This document shows, one piece after another, positions 42,418 to 51,434 of a stretch of DNA of 64,000 nucleotides. The notes below the pieces were generated by a model, which was not told the origin of the DNA, ran no database searches, and saw only the letters and a list, made by a program, of their open reading frames with translations. This DNA is from JAQBQB01 sp035535975 (GTDB taxonomy: Bacteria; Gemmatimonadota; Gemmatimonadetes; Gemmatimonadales; Gemmatimonadaceae), in assembly GCA_035535975.1 (NCBI GenBank), contig DATLPC010000133.1, positions 1 to 64,000 of the forward strand, in the 5' to 3' direction. How positions within the stretch are numbered: position 1 is the first letter of the stretch; every line of letters starts with the position of its first letter. The translations under genes and the position numbers were made by a program.

Positions 42418-42605
42418 AGGGTGCGTTTCGCCAGGCATTCCATCGTTAGCCTTGACCACAGTACCAAGCGTCGGATGCGCAGCCCACAACCCGATCCGAC
42501 GCCGGTGCGGCAAGACGATATAGACCAGCCATTCGGTGCTGCGGTCGGCCGCGTCACGTAGTACGTTTGAGTCGCCAAGCCGTCCACGTTCCAACCCCTC
42601 CCGCC

Positions 42606-45600
42606 ATGACCCGCGCGCATCTACTGCCGATCGCGGCCACGCTCTTCGCCGTCGCCGCCCACGCACAAGCACCCGCCAGCAAACCGTTCGAGCTCGACTC
42701 CACGACCGTCGCCGGGTTCCGCTGGCGCAACGTCGGGCCCGCGAACACGATGGGCCGAGTGTCCGACGTCACCGGCATCCCGTCGCCGTCCAAAACCTTC
42801 TTCGCCGCTGCCGCCGGGGGCGGCATTTGGAAGTCGACGAATAACGGCGTCACTTGGCGTCCGGTGTTCGACAACCAGCGCGTCATCTCGATGGGTATGC
42901 TCGCCATCGCCCCCAGCGACACGATGCAGGTCTGGGCCGGCACGGGCGAACCGAATTCGCGCAACACGATCTCGCCAGGCGGCGGCGTCTATAAATCGAC
43001 CGACGGCGGTCTGACCTGGAAGCTGATGGGCCTCGAGAAGACACAGGCGATCGGGCGTATCGTCGTCCATCCGACGAACCCAAACATCGTCTACGTCGCG
43101 GCACTCGGCGCGCCGTGGAACGCGAACCCTGAGCGTGGCCTCTACAAGACCGAAGACGGCGGCACCACCTGGCAGCTCGTCAAGTTCATCTCCGACAAAG
43201 CCGGCTTCGTCGACGTCGCGCTGGATCCGTCGAATCCAAACACTGTCTGGGCGTCGAGTTGGCAGCGCGTGCGTGGCCCGTACTTCCTGAATTCGGGCGG
43301 CCCAGGCTCCGCACTGTGGAAGTCGACCGACGCCGGAAAGACCTGGACCGAAGTGAAAGGCGGCGGCTTCCCCGAGACGGTGAAGGGCCGCATCGGCATC
43401 GCCATCTCGCTTTCCAATCCGCGCACGATGTACACGATGGTCGAGGCGGACACGGTTCCAAACCCGAAGCCGGACAAGACCAAACCGAAAGCCAAGTCGC
43501 CGACCGGGCTCTATCGCTCCGACGACGGCGGCGCGACGTGGACGCGCACCAACGATCAGGACACGCGTCCCTTCTACTACTCGCAGGTCCGCGTCCATCC
43601 GAAGAATCCCGAGCGCGTGTACTGGTCGTCGACCCCGGTGCTCGTGTCGAACGACGGCGGTAAGACGGTGATGAATGCGACCCAGGGTATTCACGTCGAC
43701 CATCACGCGATGTGGATCGATCCCGTCGACCCCGATCGCATGATCGTCGGCGACGACGGCGGCGTCTCGATTTCGTTCGATCAGGGCGGCACGTACCTCT
43801 TCCCGAACGTCTTCGCGATCGGCCAACTCTACAACATCAGCTACGACTTCGGTGTCCCGTACCGCGTCTGCGGCGGGCTGCAGGACAACGGATCGTGGTG
43901 CGGCCCGAGCCGTCGACGCTCCGGCCCGATCACCAACTCGATGTGGTTCACCGTTGGTGGTGGTGACGGATTCGTCACGCAGCAGGATCCCACCGACCCG
44001 AACATCATCTACGCCGAGTCACAGGGCGGCGCGATCACGCGCCTCAACTACGCCACGGGCCAGAGCACCTTCCTCATCAAGCCGCAGTACCGCCCGCGCT
44101 ACGACCAGTACGAGGACTCGGTGCTCGTCGAGCGCGGCGATACGACCAAGCCGGAAACGCCGCAACAAAAACAGCGCATCGCATCGATTCGCGCGCGCCA
44201 GCACACCGACTCGGCGGCGCTCGATCTGCGCTTCAACTGGAACACGCCGTACTTCATCTCGCCACATAACCCGGCGACGATCTACATCGGCGGCAACCGC
44301 GTCCTCAAGTCGACGAAGCGGGGCGACGACCTCTTCGCGATCTCGCCCGACCTCTCGACGGCCGACACGATGAAGATCCGCGTGTCGATGAAGACCACCG
44401 GTGGGATCACCAACGACGCAACGGGCGCCGAGACCTACTGCACGATCGTGTCGCTCAACGAGTCGCCGATTCGCGCCGGCATTCTCTACGCCGGCACCGA
44501 CGACGGCCGGTTGTGGATCTCGAAGAACGATGGCGGCACGTGGGAGGAGCTGACGTCGCGCGTCACCGGCGTTCCCGCGGGCACGTACGTCACGCGCATC
44601 GAGCCGTCACCGCACGACTCGAGCACGTTCTATGTGACGTACGACAACCATCGGAACGGCGATTACAAGCCGTACGTCTTCATGACGACGGACTTCGGCA
44701 AGACCTTCACGTCGATCGTCGCGAATCTTCCGGTCGGTGGTCCCGACTACGTCCACGTGATCCGCGAGGATCCGGTCAACAAGGATCTGCTCTACCTCGG
44801 CACGGACGTCGGCGCGTACATCTCGATCAATCACGGACAGAGCTGGCAGCGCTTCATGACCGGCCTGCCGACGGTTCCCGTGCACGACCTGCGCGTCCAT
44901 CCGCGCGACCACGAGCTCATCGCCGCGACGCACGGCCGCGGCATCTGGATCGCCGACGTGTCGGCCCTCCAGCAGATCAATGACAAGGTGATCGCCGAAG
45001 ACGCGCATCTCTTCACGTCGCCTACCGCCTACCAGTTCGGCGATTCCCCGGTCGAGGGACAGTCGCAGGGGCATCAGCTCTTCGCGGCGAACAGCCCGCC
45101 GTACGGCGCGGTGATCACCTACCGCCTGGCGACGCGCCAGTCGGGCGCCCGCATTGTGATCCTCGACGCGTCGGGCGACACCATGCAGGTGTTGAACGGC
45201 CCGGGCGCCGCGGGGATCAACCGCGTCGCGTGGGCGTTTGGCGGCAAGCCAGCGGCGCGGCCGCCGCTTGGCGCGGTCCAAAAGCGCGACTCCGCACTGC
45301 AAATGAACCGCATCACCTTCGTGCTCGACTCGCTCGACAAGGCGGGTGCGAATCCGATGATGACGGGCATGATGCGACAGATCGTTCGGACGGGCGACCT
45401 CGGCCCGGTGATGGCGATGTTCCAGGGCGGCGGCCGCGGCGCACCGGGGTTCGGTCCTCCTCCGGCATGGAACGCGCGGCCTGGTGAACAAGCCGTGGGC
45501 GGCGCGGCGGGCGGCGGGCGTGGCGGTGGCGGTGTGACCCCCGCCGGCGCCCCGTCCGGTGCGGCTCCGGCTGGTGGTGCTCCCGCCGGCGCGGCGCCTG

Positions 45601-45848
45601 CCGCCGCGGCGATGCCCGATCCGTCGGCGTTCCAACCAATCGTCGCGCTCTTCTCGATACCTGGCCGCCCGGCGAGTGGCGGATTTGGTCTCGACTTCCT
45701 GCAGACCCTCGGCTTCGGCAACGCGGCGTTCGCCGCGTTTGGTGGCGGCGGCGGAGCCGGCGTCTCGAGCGGCGACTACGTCGCGGTGCTGAGCGTCGGC
45801 GGTAAGACGTTCCGACAGAAGATCCGCGTCGAGCGTGCGATGCAGTGA
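42606..45848 (+). CDS. Secreted sortilin/VPS10-like BNR-repeat propeller protein
   Basis: 1080 residues from the ATG at 42606, with a signal peptide ending near AHAQ. Repeated blade motifs GGGIWKSTNNGVTWRPV, GVYKSTDGGLTWK, LYKTEDGGTTWQLV, LWKSTDAGKTWTEV, LYRSDDGGATWTRT and LWISKNDGGTWEEL show a BNR/Asp-box beta-propeller, typical of sortilin-like and xyloglucanase-like proteins. The C-terminal ~300 residues include a Gly/Ala/Pro-rich stretch (GGAAGGGRGGGGV) that is probably disordered. Such proteins are common in Gemmatimonadota and usually called glycosyl hydrolases, but no catalytic residues can be confirmed here. Another member begins at 62878. Confidence 0.88.
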   Translation: MTRAHLLPIAATLFAVAAHAQAPASKPFELDSTTVAGFRWRNVGPANTMGRVSDVTGIPSPSKTFFAAAAGGGIWKSTNNGVTWRPVFDNQRVISMGMLAIAPSDTMQVWAGTGEPNSRNTISPGGGVYKSTDGGLTWKLMGLEKTQAIGRIVVHPTNPNIVYVAALGAPWNANPERGLYKTEDGGTTWQLVKFISDKAGFVDVALDPSNPNTVWASSWQRVRGPYFLNSGGPGSALWKSTDAGKTWTEVKGGGFPETVKGRIGIAISLSNPRTMYTMVEADTVPNPKPDKTKPKAKSPTGLYRSDDGGATWTRTNDQDTRPFYYSQVRVHPKNPERVYWSSTPVLVSNDGGKTVMNATQGIHVDHHAMWIDPVDPDRMIVGDDGGVSISFDQGGTYLFPNVFAIGQLYNISYDFGVPYRVCGGLQDNGSWCGPSRRRSGPITNSMWFTVGGGDGFVTQQDPTDPNIIYAESQGGAITRLNYATGQSTFLIKPQYRPRYDQYEDSVLVERGDTTKPETPQQKQRIASIRARQHTDSAALDLRFNWNTPYFISPHNPATIYIGGNRVLKSTKRGDDLFAISPDLSTADTMKIRVSMKTTGGITNDATGAETYCTIVSLNESPIRAGILYAGTDDGRLWISKNDGGTWEELTSRVTGVPAGTYVTRIEPSPHDSSTFYVTYDNHRNGDYKPYVFMTTDFGKTFTSIVANLPVGGPDYVHVIREDPVNKDLLYLGTDVGAYISINHGQSWQRFMTGLPTVPVHDLRVHPRDHELIAATHGRGIWIADVSALQQINDKVIAEDAHLFTSPTAYQFGDSPVEGQSQGHQLFAANSPPYGAVITYRLATRQSGARIVILDASGDTMQVLNGPGAAGINRVAWAFGGKPAARPPLGAVQKRDSALQMNRITFVLDSLDKAGANPMMTGMMRQIVRTGDLGPVMAMFQGGGRGAPGFGPPPAWNARPGEQAVGGAAGGGRGGGGVTPAGAPSGAAPAGGAPAGAAPAAAAMPDPSAFQPIVALFSIPGRPASGGFGLDFLQTLGFGNAAFAAFGGGGGAGVSSGDYVAVLSVGGKTFRQKIRVERAMQ

Positions 45849-45885
45849 TGCGCTGGACAGCGCGACGTTGCCGAGTTTCCGCCGG

Positions 45886-48336
45886 CTACTCGGGTGGCCG
45901 GCGGATCGGCCACTTGTAGCGTGGGGGACAGGGACTCGCGCCGAGCCGCGCCATGACCCGACTGAACCTGGGGTTGGATTTCAGCGGATCGAACGTCGGG
46001 TCGCACGGCAGACTGTTGATCCAGAGCATCGGCTCTCTCGCGTCGAGCGCGCGTTCGAGATCCGACATCGCCTTGTCGTATTCGCCGAACGCGATGTCGC
46101 TGATCATTAGATCGAAGCTCGCGGAGTGACCGCCTCGGCTCCGCTGGAGCAGCGCGCGCTCACGCCGCGCGTCGCCCCAGCGACCCGTGAGCGCGTAACC
46201 GAAGATGAGGTTGGCCCGGCCTCCGAAGTTCGTCGAGTCGATCCGGTACGCCCTCTCGAAGTAGCCCAGCGCGCTGTCGGGCTGCCCGGCGAATCCGAGA
46301 AGGTAGCCAAGCCCGCGGTTGAGAATGACCTCGTTCGGATCGAGGGACAGCGCTGCCCTGGCCTGCGATATGGCTTCGTCGAGTCGGCCGGACAAGGCCA
46401 AGGTGTAGCCATAGATCCCCATGCCGCTCACCGAGAGAGGATCGCGCTCGTGCACACGCCGCAGCACGGCGACCGCCGCGGGGATCCGCCCGACCATGGC
46501 GAGGGTCAATCCATAGGCGGTGAGGAGATCGACGTGGTTCGAATCGATCCTGATCGCGCGCTCCAGCGGTGCGATCGACTCGGCGAAGTGTAGGTCATTG
46601 CCGATGGCATTCGACTCGGCGATATAAGACTCGATGATCGTCGAGTCCGCGGCCAACGCGGCCGCGGCGTTTCGCCGGACCTCGACGTCGATCGAATCGA
46701 GCGGTCCGACTCCCATGAGTGGGAGTGCTGCTTGCGCAACCGCCAGGAACGCCCGCGCACGCGCGAAGTTTGGATCGCGACCGAGCGCTTGACGAAAGAA
46801 CGTCTCGGCGCGTGTGAAGTCGGTGCGATCAAGGGCGTGCCTCCCGCGCAGCATGAGGTCGTAGGCTTCCGGGTCGCTCGTGCCACGCGCCCCGTGAGCA
46901 GCGAGCCTCGACGACGCCAGTGTGCTGGACGCAAGCCGGAGTTTCCCGAACACCGCGCGCCTGATCGTATCCTGCATTCCAAGGAGCTCGCTTGGCCGTC
47001 CTTCGAAGGTGGCGCTCCAGAGAGCCGCGTCGTCGCTCGTGCGCACCAATTCCGCCGTGACGTGGAGGCGCGTGCTCGATCCGCTCACCGTCCCCTGAAG
47101 CACCGCACCCACGCCGAGCTTCGATCCAATCTCACGCGCGTCGCGTCCTTTCATCTGCTGCGACGAGCCCCTCGCCTTCACCGTCAGCTCGGGGATCGCG
47201 TTCAACGCATCGCGCACCTGGTCCGTGACGCCGTCCTGCAAGTAATCGAATGTCGTGTCGCCACTCTTGTTCTCGAACGGCAGTACCGCGATCGAACGAA
47301 TCGCGTCGGCACTCGCTCCACCGCGCGCGCGCCAGAAGGCACTCAGTCCAATCGCTCCCGCTACCAGCAAGCCGGCGGCGATAAAGATCGCGCGGCGTGA
47401 GCCAACCGATGCCGGCGTGGCAACAGGCAGACGGCGAGATCCCAAGCCGTCGACGGGTGTCGCGATTGTTTCGAGCTCGTTCGCGACATCCGCCGCTGTT
47501 TGCGGACGATCACCCGGTTTCTTCGCGATGCACCGCATCACCAGCTCGGCGAGCCTGGTCGGCGTCGCCGGCCGCACCAACGCGATATCCGCCGGGACCT
47601 CGACAGCGTGCGCGGCAAACACGGCCTGCGTGCTGCGCCCGGCGAACGGTGCATGACCGGCGAGCATCTCGTACGCCATCATGCCGAACGCGTAGATGTC
47701 CGCGCGATGATCGGTCGTGGGATCGGCCGCTGCTTGCTCGGGCGACATATAGGTCGGCGTGCCGAGCGCTACGCCCGCGGATGTCATTGTCCCGCTCGTT
47801 GCGGCAGCATCGCTGATCGCCTTGGCGACACCAAGGTCCGTCACGACCGCGGACCGCCCCGCGAGGAGCACGTTGTCCGGCTTGATGTCGCGATGGGTGA
47901 CCCCTTTCCCGTGGGCGTATTCGAGCGCTCGCGCGACGTCGCGCAGGATGGAGATCGTCTCGGCGATCGGCAGCTCGCCATGCGACAACCTCGCTCGGAG
48001 CGATTCTCCCTCGACGAACGGCATCGTGTAATACGGCTGCCCATCGACCTCGCCCGCCGCGAGCAGCGGCACGAGATGCGGATGCTGAAGCCGAGCGGCC
48101 AAGGATATCTCGCGGTGGAACCGTGCGATCGAGACGCCGCCCATGAGCTCCGCGGGGAGCAACTTCACGACGACGCGCCGGCCGAGCGCGGCTTCGTCGG
48201 CGAGGAACACGCGCGACATACCCCCGCCGCCGAGCTCCCGCTCGATGGTGTACGCGCTGCCCAAGGATTCTTGGAGCTGTTCGCGGAGGTCGCTCAACGT
48301 CCGGACCGAGGCGGGAGGAGGTCCAAAGCTAGCCAC
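45886..48336 (-). CDS. Membrane serine/threonine protein kinase with TolB/FlgO-like and TPR regions
   Basis: 816 residues. The kinase domain (~30-290) has ELGGGGMSRVFLADE, VVVKLLP, THRDIKPDNVLL, MSPEQAA and DIYAFGMMAYEML. The Mg-binding motif reads DLGVAK instead of DFG, which is tolerated in some active kinases. A transmembrane helix follows near 314-334 (AIFIAAGLLVAGAIGLSAF), then a TolB/FlgO-like part (~345-470, IAVLPFENKSGDTTFDYLQD) and TPR units (~490-800). It would signal from envelope or cytosol to unknown substrates. Monocistronic, convergent with the propeller gene, divergent from the hydrolase at 48435 by 98 bases. Confidence 0.92.
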   Translation of the reverse strand: MASFGPPPASVRTLSDLREQLQESLGSAYTIERELGGGGMSRVFLADEAALGRRVVVKLLPAELMGGVSIARFHREISLAARLQHPHLVPLLAAGEVDGQPYYTMPFVEGESLRARLSHGELPIAETISILRDVARALEYAHGKGVTHRDIKPDNVLLAGRSAVVTDLGVAKAISDAAATSGTMTSAGVALGTPTYMSPEQAAADPTTDHRADIYAFGMMAYEMLAGHAPFAGRSTQAVFAAHAVEVPADIALVRPATPTRLAELVMRCIAKKPGDRPQTAADVANELETIATPVDGLGSRRLPVATPASVGSRRAIFIAAGLLVAGAIGLSAFWRARGGASADAIRSIAVLPFENKSGDTTFDYLQDGVTDQVRDALNAIPELTVKARGSSQQMKGRDAREIGSKLGVGAVLQGTVSGSSTRLHVTAELVRTSDDAALWSATFEGRPSELLGMQDTIRRAVFGKLRLASSTLASSRLAAHGARGTSDPEAYDLMLRGRHALDRTDFTRAETFFRQALGRDPNFARARAFLAVAQAALPLMGVGPLDSIDVEVRRNAAAALAADSTIIESYIAESNAIGNDLHFAESIAPLERAIRIDSNHVDLLTAYGLTLAMVGRIPAAVAVLRRVHERDPLSVSGMGIYGYTLALSGRLDEAISQARAALSLDPNEVILNRGLGYLLGFAGQPDSALGYFERAYRIDSTNFGGRANLIFGYALTGRWGDARRERALLQRSRGGHSASFDLMISDIAFGEYDKAMSDLERALDAREPMLWINSLPCDPTFDPLKSNPRFSRVMARLGASPCPPRYKWPIRRPPE

Positions 48337-48434
48337 CGTGATCGGCCTTGTCGATTTCGCGGTCTGTCAAACGTCGTGGTAGCAGAGGGAACGACCCGAT
48401 TCCAGGATGACCCGACGCAAGAGGAGACGCGACA

Positions 48435-49256
48435 ATGACTTCGGTAGCGACACGGACAATCAGCGACTACGCCGAGGTGAACGGTATCCGGCTCTACTAC
48501 GAGATCCACGGCGATGGGCCGCCGCTCATCCTTCTCCACGGCGGACTCGGCGCGATCGAGATGTTCGGATGGAACATCCCCGCGCTCGCCGCGAAGCGGC
48601 AGGTCGTCGCGGTCGATCTCCAAGGACATGGGCGCACCGCGGACATCGATCGACCGTTCAACGTCGAGTTCATGGCGGACGACATCGCGGCACTCGCGCG
48701 GCATCTCGAGCTCGAGCGGGCGGACGTCGTCGGCTACTCGCTCGGCGGTGGCGTCGCACTGCAACTAGCCATTCGGCATCCGGAGCTGGTAGCGAAGCTC
48801 GTCATTGTTTCCACCGTTTTTCGGCGCGACGGGTTCTATCCGGACATCCTCGCGCAGCAAGCGCAGATCCACGCCGCCGCGGCCGAGTTCATGAAGCAGA
48901 CGCCGATGTACGAGTTGTACTCCGCGGTCGCGCCTCGCGCTCAGGACTGGCCGCGGTTGCTCGACAAGATCGGCGACGCGATGAAACAGCCATTTGACCT
49001 CACTGAGCAGATTCGCGGCATCACCGCGCCGACACTCGTCGTCGCCGGCGACTGCGACATCTTCCCGCCGTCGCATGCCGTGGAGCTGTTCACGCTGCTC
49101 GGGGGAGGTCAGCGCGACGGCGGATGGGACGGTTCCGGGCGTCCCAAGTCCCGTCTCGCCATTCTGCCGGGCCTCACGCACTACACGATTTTCAGCGACG
49201 AAGTTCTCGCTTCGACCGCTCTCCAATTTCTCGACGACCCCTCGACGAACCCGTGA
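48435..49256 (+). CDS. Alpha/beta hydrolase
   Basis: 273 residues, GAGGAGA ribosome site. Motifs: LLHGGLGAIEMF (oxyanion), VDLQGHGRTADI, nucleophile elbow GYSLGGG (Ser ~106), the acid in VAGDCDIFPPSH and the His in GLTHYTIF. No signal peptide, so cytosolic. The family covers esterases, haloalkane dehalogenases and C-C hydrolases; the substrate is open. It is divergent from the kinase at 45886 and may share its control region. Confidence 0.9.
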   Translation: MTSVATRTISDYAEVNGIRLYYEIHGDGPPLILLHGGLGAIEMFGWNIPALAAKRQVVAVDLQGHGRTADIDRPFNVEFMADDIAALARHLELERADVVGYSLGGGVALQLAIRHPELVAKLVIVSTVFRRDGFYPDILAQQAQIHAAAAEFMKQTPMYELYSAVAPRAQDWPRLLDKIGDAMKQPFDLTEQIRGITAPTLVVAGDCDIFPPSHAVELFTLLGGGQRDGGWDGSGRPKSRLAILPGLTHYTIFSDEVLASTALQFLDDPSTNP

Positions 49257-49323
49257 GGTGGATCAGGTAGCGCGGAGCCCGGTCGACATCTAGGATTCGG
49301 CTGTCAATTTCGCCCCCTCCCTG

Positions 49324-50445
49324 ATGAAATCACATATGATTGCCGCCGCCGCGCTCACTTGCGCGGCGCGGCTCTCCGCGCAGGACGCAACAATCGTCTA
49401 CCGTCTCGGACGCGACACCGTCGCCGTCGAGCAGTTCACACGATCGGCGACCAAGTTCAGCGGCGAGACTGTCATCCGCAGCGGTCCGGCCGTCACTCGA
49501 ACGCAGTACGACATCACGCTCGCCGGCGGCAAGCCCACGGCCATGGTGATTCGTCGCCGACAGGCCGACGGATCGCCCATCCCCAACAACCCGCTGGAAT
49601 ATCGTTTCGCGTTTCGGCCGGATTCAGTCCGGCGCGACGTCGTGTGGAAGGACAGCACCCAGACGATGGGCTTCGCCGCGGCAAACGCGTTCGTCGTTCT
49701 TCCCGTGTATTCCTACGCGCCGTTCGAGCTGATCTACGCTCGCGGCGCGGGACGCGACTCGGTCCCCGCGGTGAATCTCGGCGGCAATGCGGTGAGCGCG
49801 ATCGGATTGCAGAAGGTCGGCGGCGACACGTTGCGCATGCGCGGCGGCACGTATCAAATGCTGATCCGCTTCGACCGCGACGGTCGCTTGCAATGGACCG
49901 ACGGCGTCCTGACGACGAACAAGGCGATCGGCACGCGGGTCGCGGCCTCGGTGGACATCGCCAAGCTCGCGTCTTCGATGAAACCCACGGGCGTCCTGTC
50001 GCCGCGCGCAACGGCGTACGCGGGCTTCAATCGCGGCCCGATCTTCATCAGCTACGGTCGTCCGGCCGTGCGCGAGCGCTCGGTTTGGGGCGGGACTCTC
50101 ATTCCCTTCGACTCCGTTTGGCGGACCGGCGCCAATGAGGCGACGCATCTCGCGACATCGAAGACGATGCTCCTCGGCGACATGACGCTCGCGCCCGGGC
50201 TGTACACACTGTGGACGCAACACACCCACAGCGGGACTTACCTCATCGTCAACAAACAGGTCGGTCAGTGGGGCACGGAGTACACGGCGGCGCAGGACAT
50301 CGGCCGAGCGAAAATGGAGATGGCGAAGACCTCCGAACACGTCGAAGACTTCACCATCACCATTCGCGCCGCAGGCGCGAATCGTGGGTTTATAGATCTG
50401 GCGTGGGGTGACTCTGTAGCGACGACGGCGTTCACCGTACGGTGA
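49324..50445 (+). CDS. Exported DUF2911 protein
   Basis: 373 residues with a short signal peptide ending near RLSAQ; the ATG at 49336 is an alternative start, as neither has a good ribosome site. The C-terminal third is DUF2911: ISYGRPAVRERSVWGG, LIPFDSVWRTGANEATHL, LGDMTLAPGLYTLWT and LIVNKQVGQWGTEY. The N-terminal part (GRDTVAVEQFTRSA) resembles the strand-rich region often found before DUF2911. The function is unknown; such proteins are common and exported in Bacteroidota and Gemmatimonadota. Confidence 0.87.
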   Translation: MKSHMIAAAALTCAARLSAQDATIVYRLGRDTVAVEQFTRSATKFSGETVIRSGPAVTRTQYDITLAGGKPTAMVIRRRQADGSPIPNNPLEYRFAFRPDSVRRDVVWKDSTQTMGFAAANAFVVLPVYSYAPFELIYARGAGRDSVPAVNLGGNAVSAIGLQKVGGDTLRMRGGTYQMLIRFDRDGRLQWTDGVLTTNKAIGTRVAASVDIAKLASSMKPTGVLSPRATAYAGFNRGPIFISYGRPAVRERSVWGGTLIPFDSVWRTGANEATHLATSKTMLLGDMTLAPGLYTLWTQHTHSGTYLIVNKQVGQWGTEYTAAQDIGRAKMEMAKTSEHVEDFTITIRAAGANRGFIDLAWGDSVATTAFTVR

Positions 50446-50461
50446 ACGCCGCGCCGCGCGG

Positions 50462-50968
50462 TCAGGCGACACTGCCCGCCGGCTGTTTCGCCATCGACGC
50501 GAGCACGTCGTCGAGACGGTCGTAGCTCCGGCCGACGCCTTTCTCCATTCCGGTCTGGAGCATCCCGTCACGCGCCTCGCGCGATGGGCTGCGCACGGTG
50601 TTGATCAGCGTCGTGACGCCGTTGTGCTCCGCCAACTCGAGCGTCGACACGGCCTCGCCTGGGAAATCATCGAACTGTTCGGTGCAGACGAGCTTTCCCG
50701 GCGCGTTGATCTCGCGGTACTCGCCGCCGAGTCCGAGCGTCTGGTTCTTTTCGTCGTTCTTCCAGACATAGCGGTACTTACCGCCGACGCGGAGGTCGAC
50801 GTCGCACTGAATGAAATACCAGCCGTCGGGTCCGAGCAGCCAGCGCTTGAGCAGCTCCGGCTTGGTGTAGGCGTCCCAGACCATGCGTCGCGGCGCGTTG
50901 AAGCTTCGTGTCATCACGATGTCGCGGTCGCCCTGAGCCGTGACGGTGAGTGCTCCCTTGTTCGGCAT
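50462..50968 (-). CDS. SRPBCC (AHSA1-type) START-like protein
   Basis: 168 residues from the ATG at 50968, with GAGGAGAG just upstream. It has the AHSA1 pattern: MTRSFNAPRRMVWDAYTKPE, LLKRWLLGPDGW, VDLRVGGKYRYVWKND and GEYREINAPGKLVCTEQFD, ending in TGMEKGVGRSYDRLDDVL. The fold makes a hydrophobic pocket that binds small ligands. The gene follows the ArsR gene by 11 bases, the usual ArsR-SRPBCC operon of many soil bacteria. Confidence 0.92.
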   Translation of the reverse strand: MPNKGALTVTAQGDRDIVMTRSFNAPRRMVWDAYTKPELLKRWLLGPDGWYFIQCDVDLRVGGKYRYVWKNDEKNQTLGLGGEYREINAPGKLVCTEQFDDFPGEAVSTLELAEHNGVTTLINTVRSPSREARDGMLQTGMEKGVGRSYDRLDDVLASMAKQPAGSVA

Positions 50969-50979
50969 TGTCGCTCTCC

Positions 50980-51366
50980 TCATCGGTTGGATCGTTTGCG
51001 CTTCGGTCGTGCTTTCTCGTGGGCCTTCATCTCTTCGAGGAGGTTGTCGAGCCTTTGGAACTGCGCCTCCCAAAGCTTTCGATAGTTCTCGAGCCACTCC
51101 GTGGCTTGTCCGAGCCGCTTCGCCTCTAACCGGCAGGGCCGCCTCTGCGCGTCGCGGCCGCGTGAAACGAGGCCTGCTTTCTCGAGCACTTTGAGGTGTT
51201 TGGAAATGGCCGGCTGGCTCATCGCGAACGGCTCGGCCAGCTCGGTCACCGATGCTTCCCCGAGCGCCAGGCGGGCGACGATCGCGCGGCGGGTCGGGTC
51301 GGCGAGGGCGGCGAAGGTGGCGTCGAGGAGCGCCGGGCTCCCTGGTTCATAACCGTGTAGTTTCAT
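50980..51366 (-). CDS. ArsR-family transcriptional regulator
   Basis: 128 residues. The winged helix-turn-helix is clear: LADPTRRAIVARLALG, SVTELAEPFAMSQPAISKHL and KVLEKAGLVSRGRDAQRR, with a basic C-terminal tail (HEKARPKRKRSNR). The Cys pair for metals in ArsR/SmtB is absent, so it senses something else or acts as a simple repressor of the SRPBCC gene behind it. An inverted repeat overlapping its start codon (51365-51380) is a likely autoregulatory operator, and TATATA 11-16 bases upstream of the ATG suggests a very short leader. Confidence 0.93.
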   Translation of the reverse strand: MKLHGYEPGSPALLDATFAALADPTRRAIVARLALGEASVTELAEPFAMSQPAISKHLKVLEKAGLVSRGRDAQRRPCRLEAKRLGQATEWLENYRKLWEAQFQRLDNLLEEMKAHEKARPKRKRSNR

Positions 51367-51380
51367 AACCTATTGGTTAT
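51365..51380. promoter_or_regulatory. Putative ArsR operator
   Basis: Inverted repeat ATAACC-TATT-GGTTAT (6-base arms, 4-base spacer) that overlaps the first two bases of the ArsR start codon. On the minus strand TATATA lies immediately upstream and may be the -10 element. Position and symmetry fit an autoregulatory site. Confidence 0.5.
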
Positions 51381-51434
51381 ATACAACGCCATCTTCCGGC
51401 GGTCAAGGTCTTTTTTCGCGCGCGCGGCGGTCCC

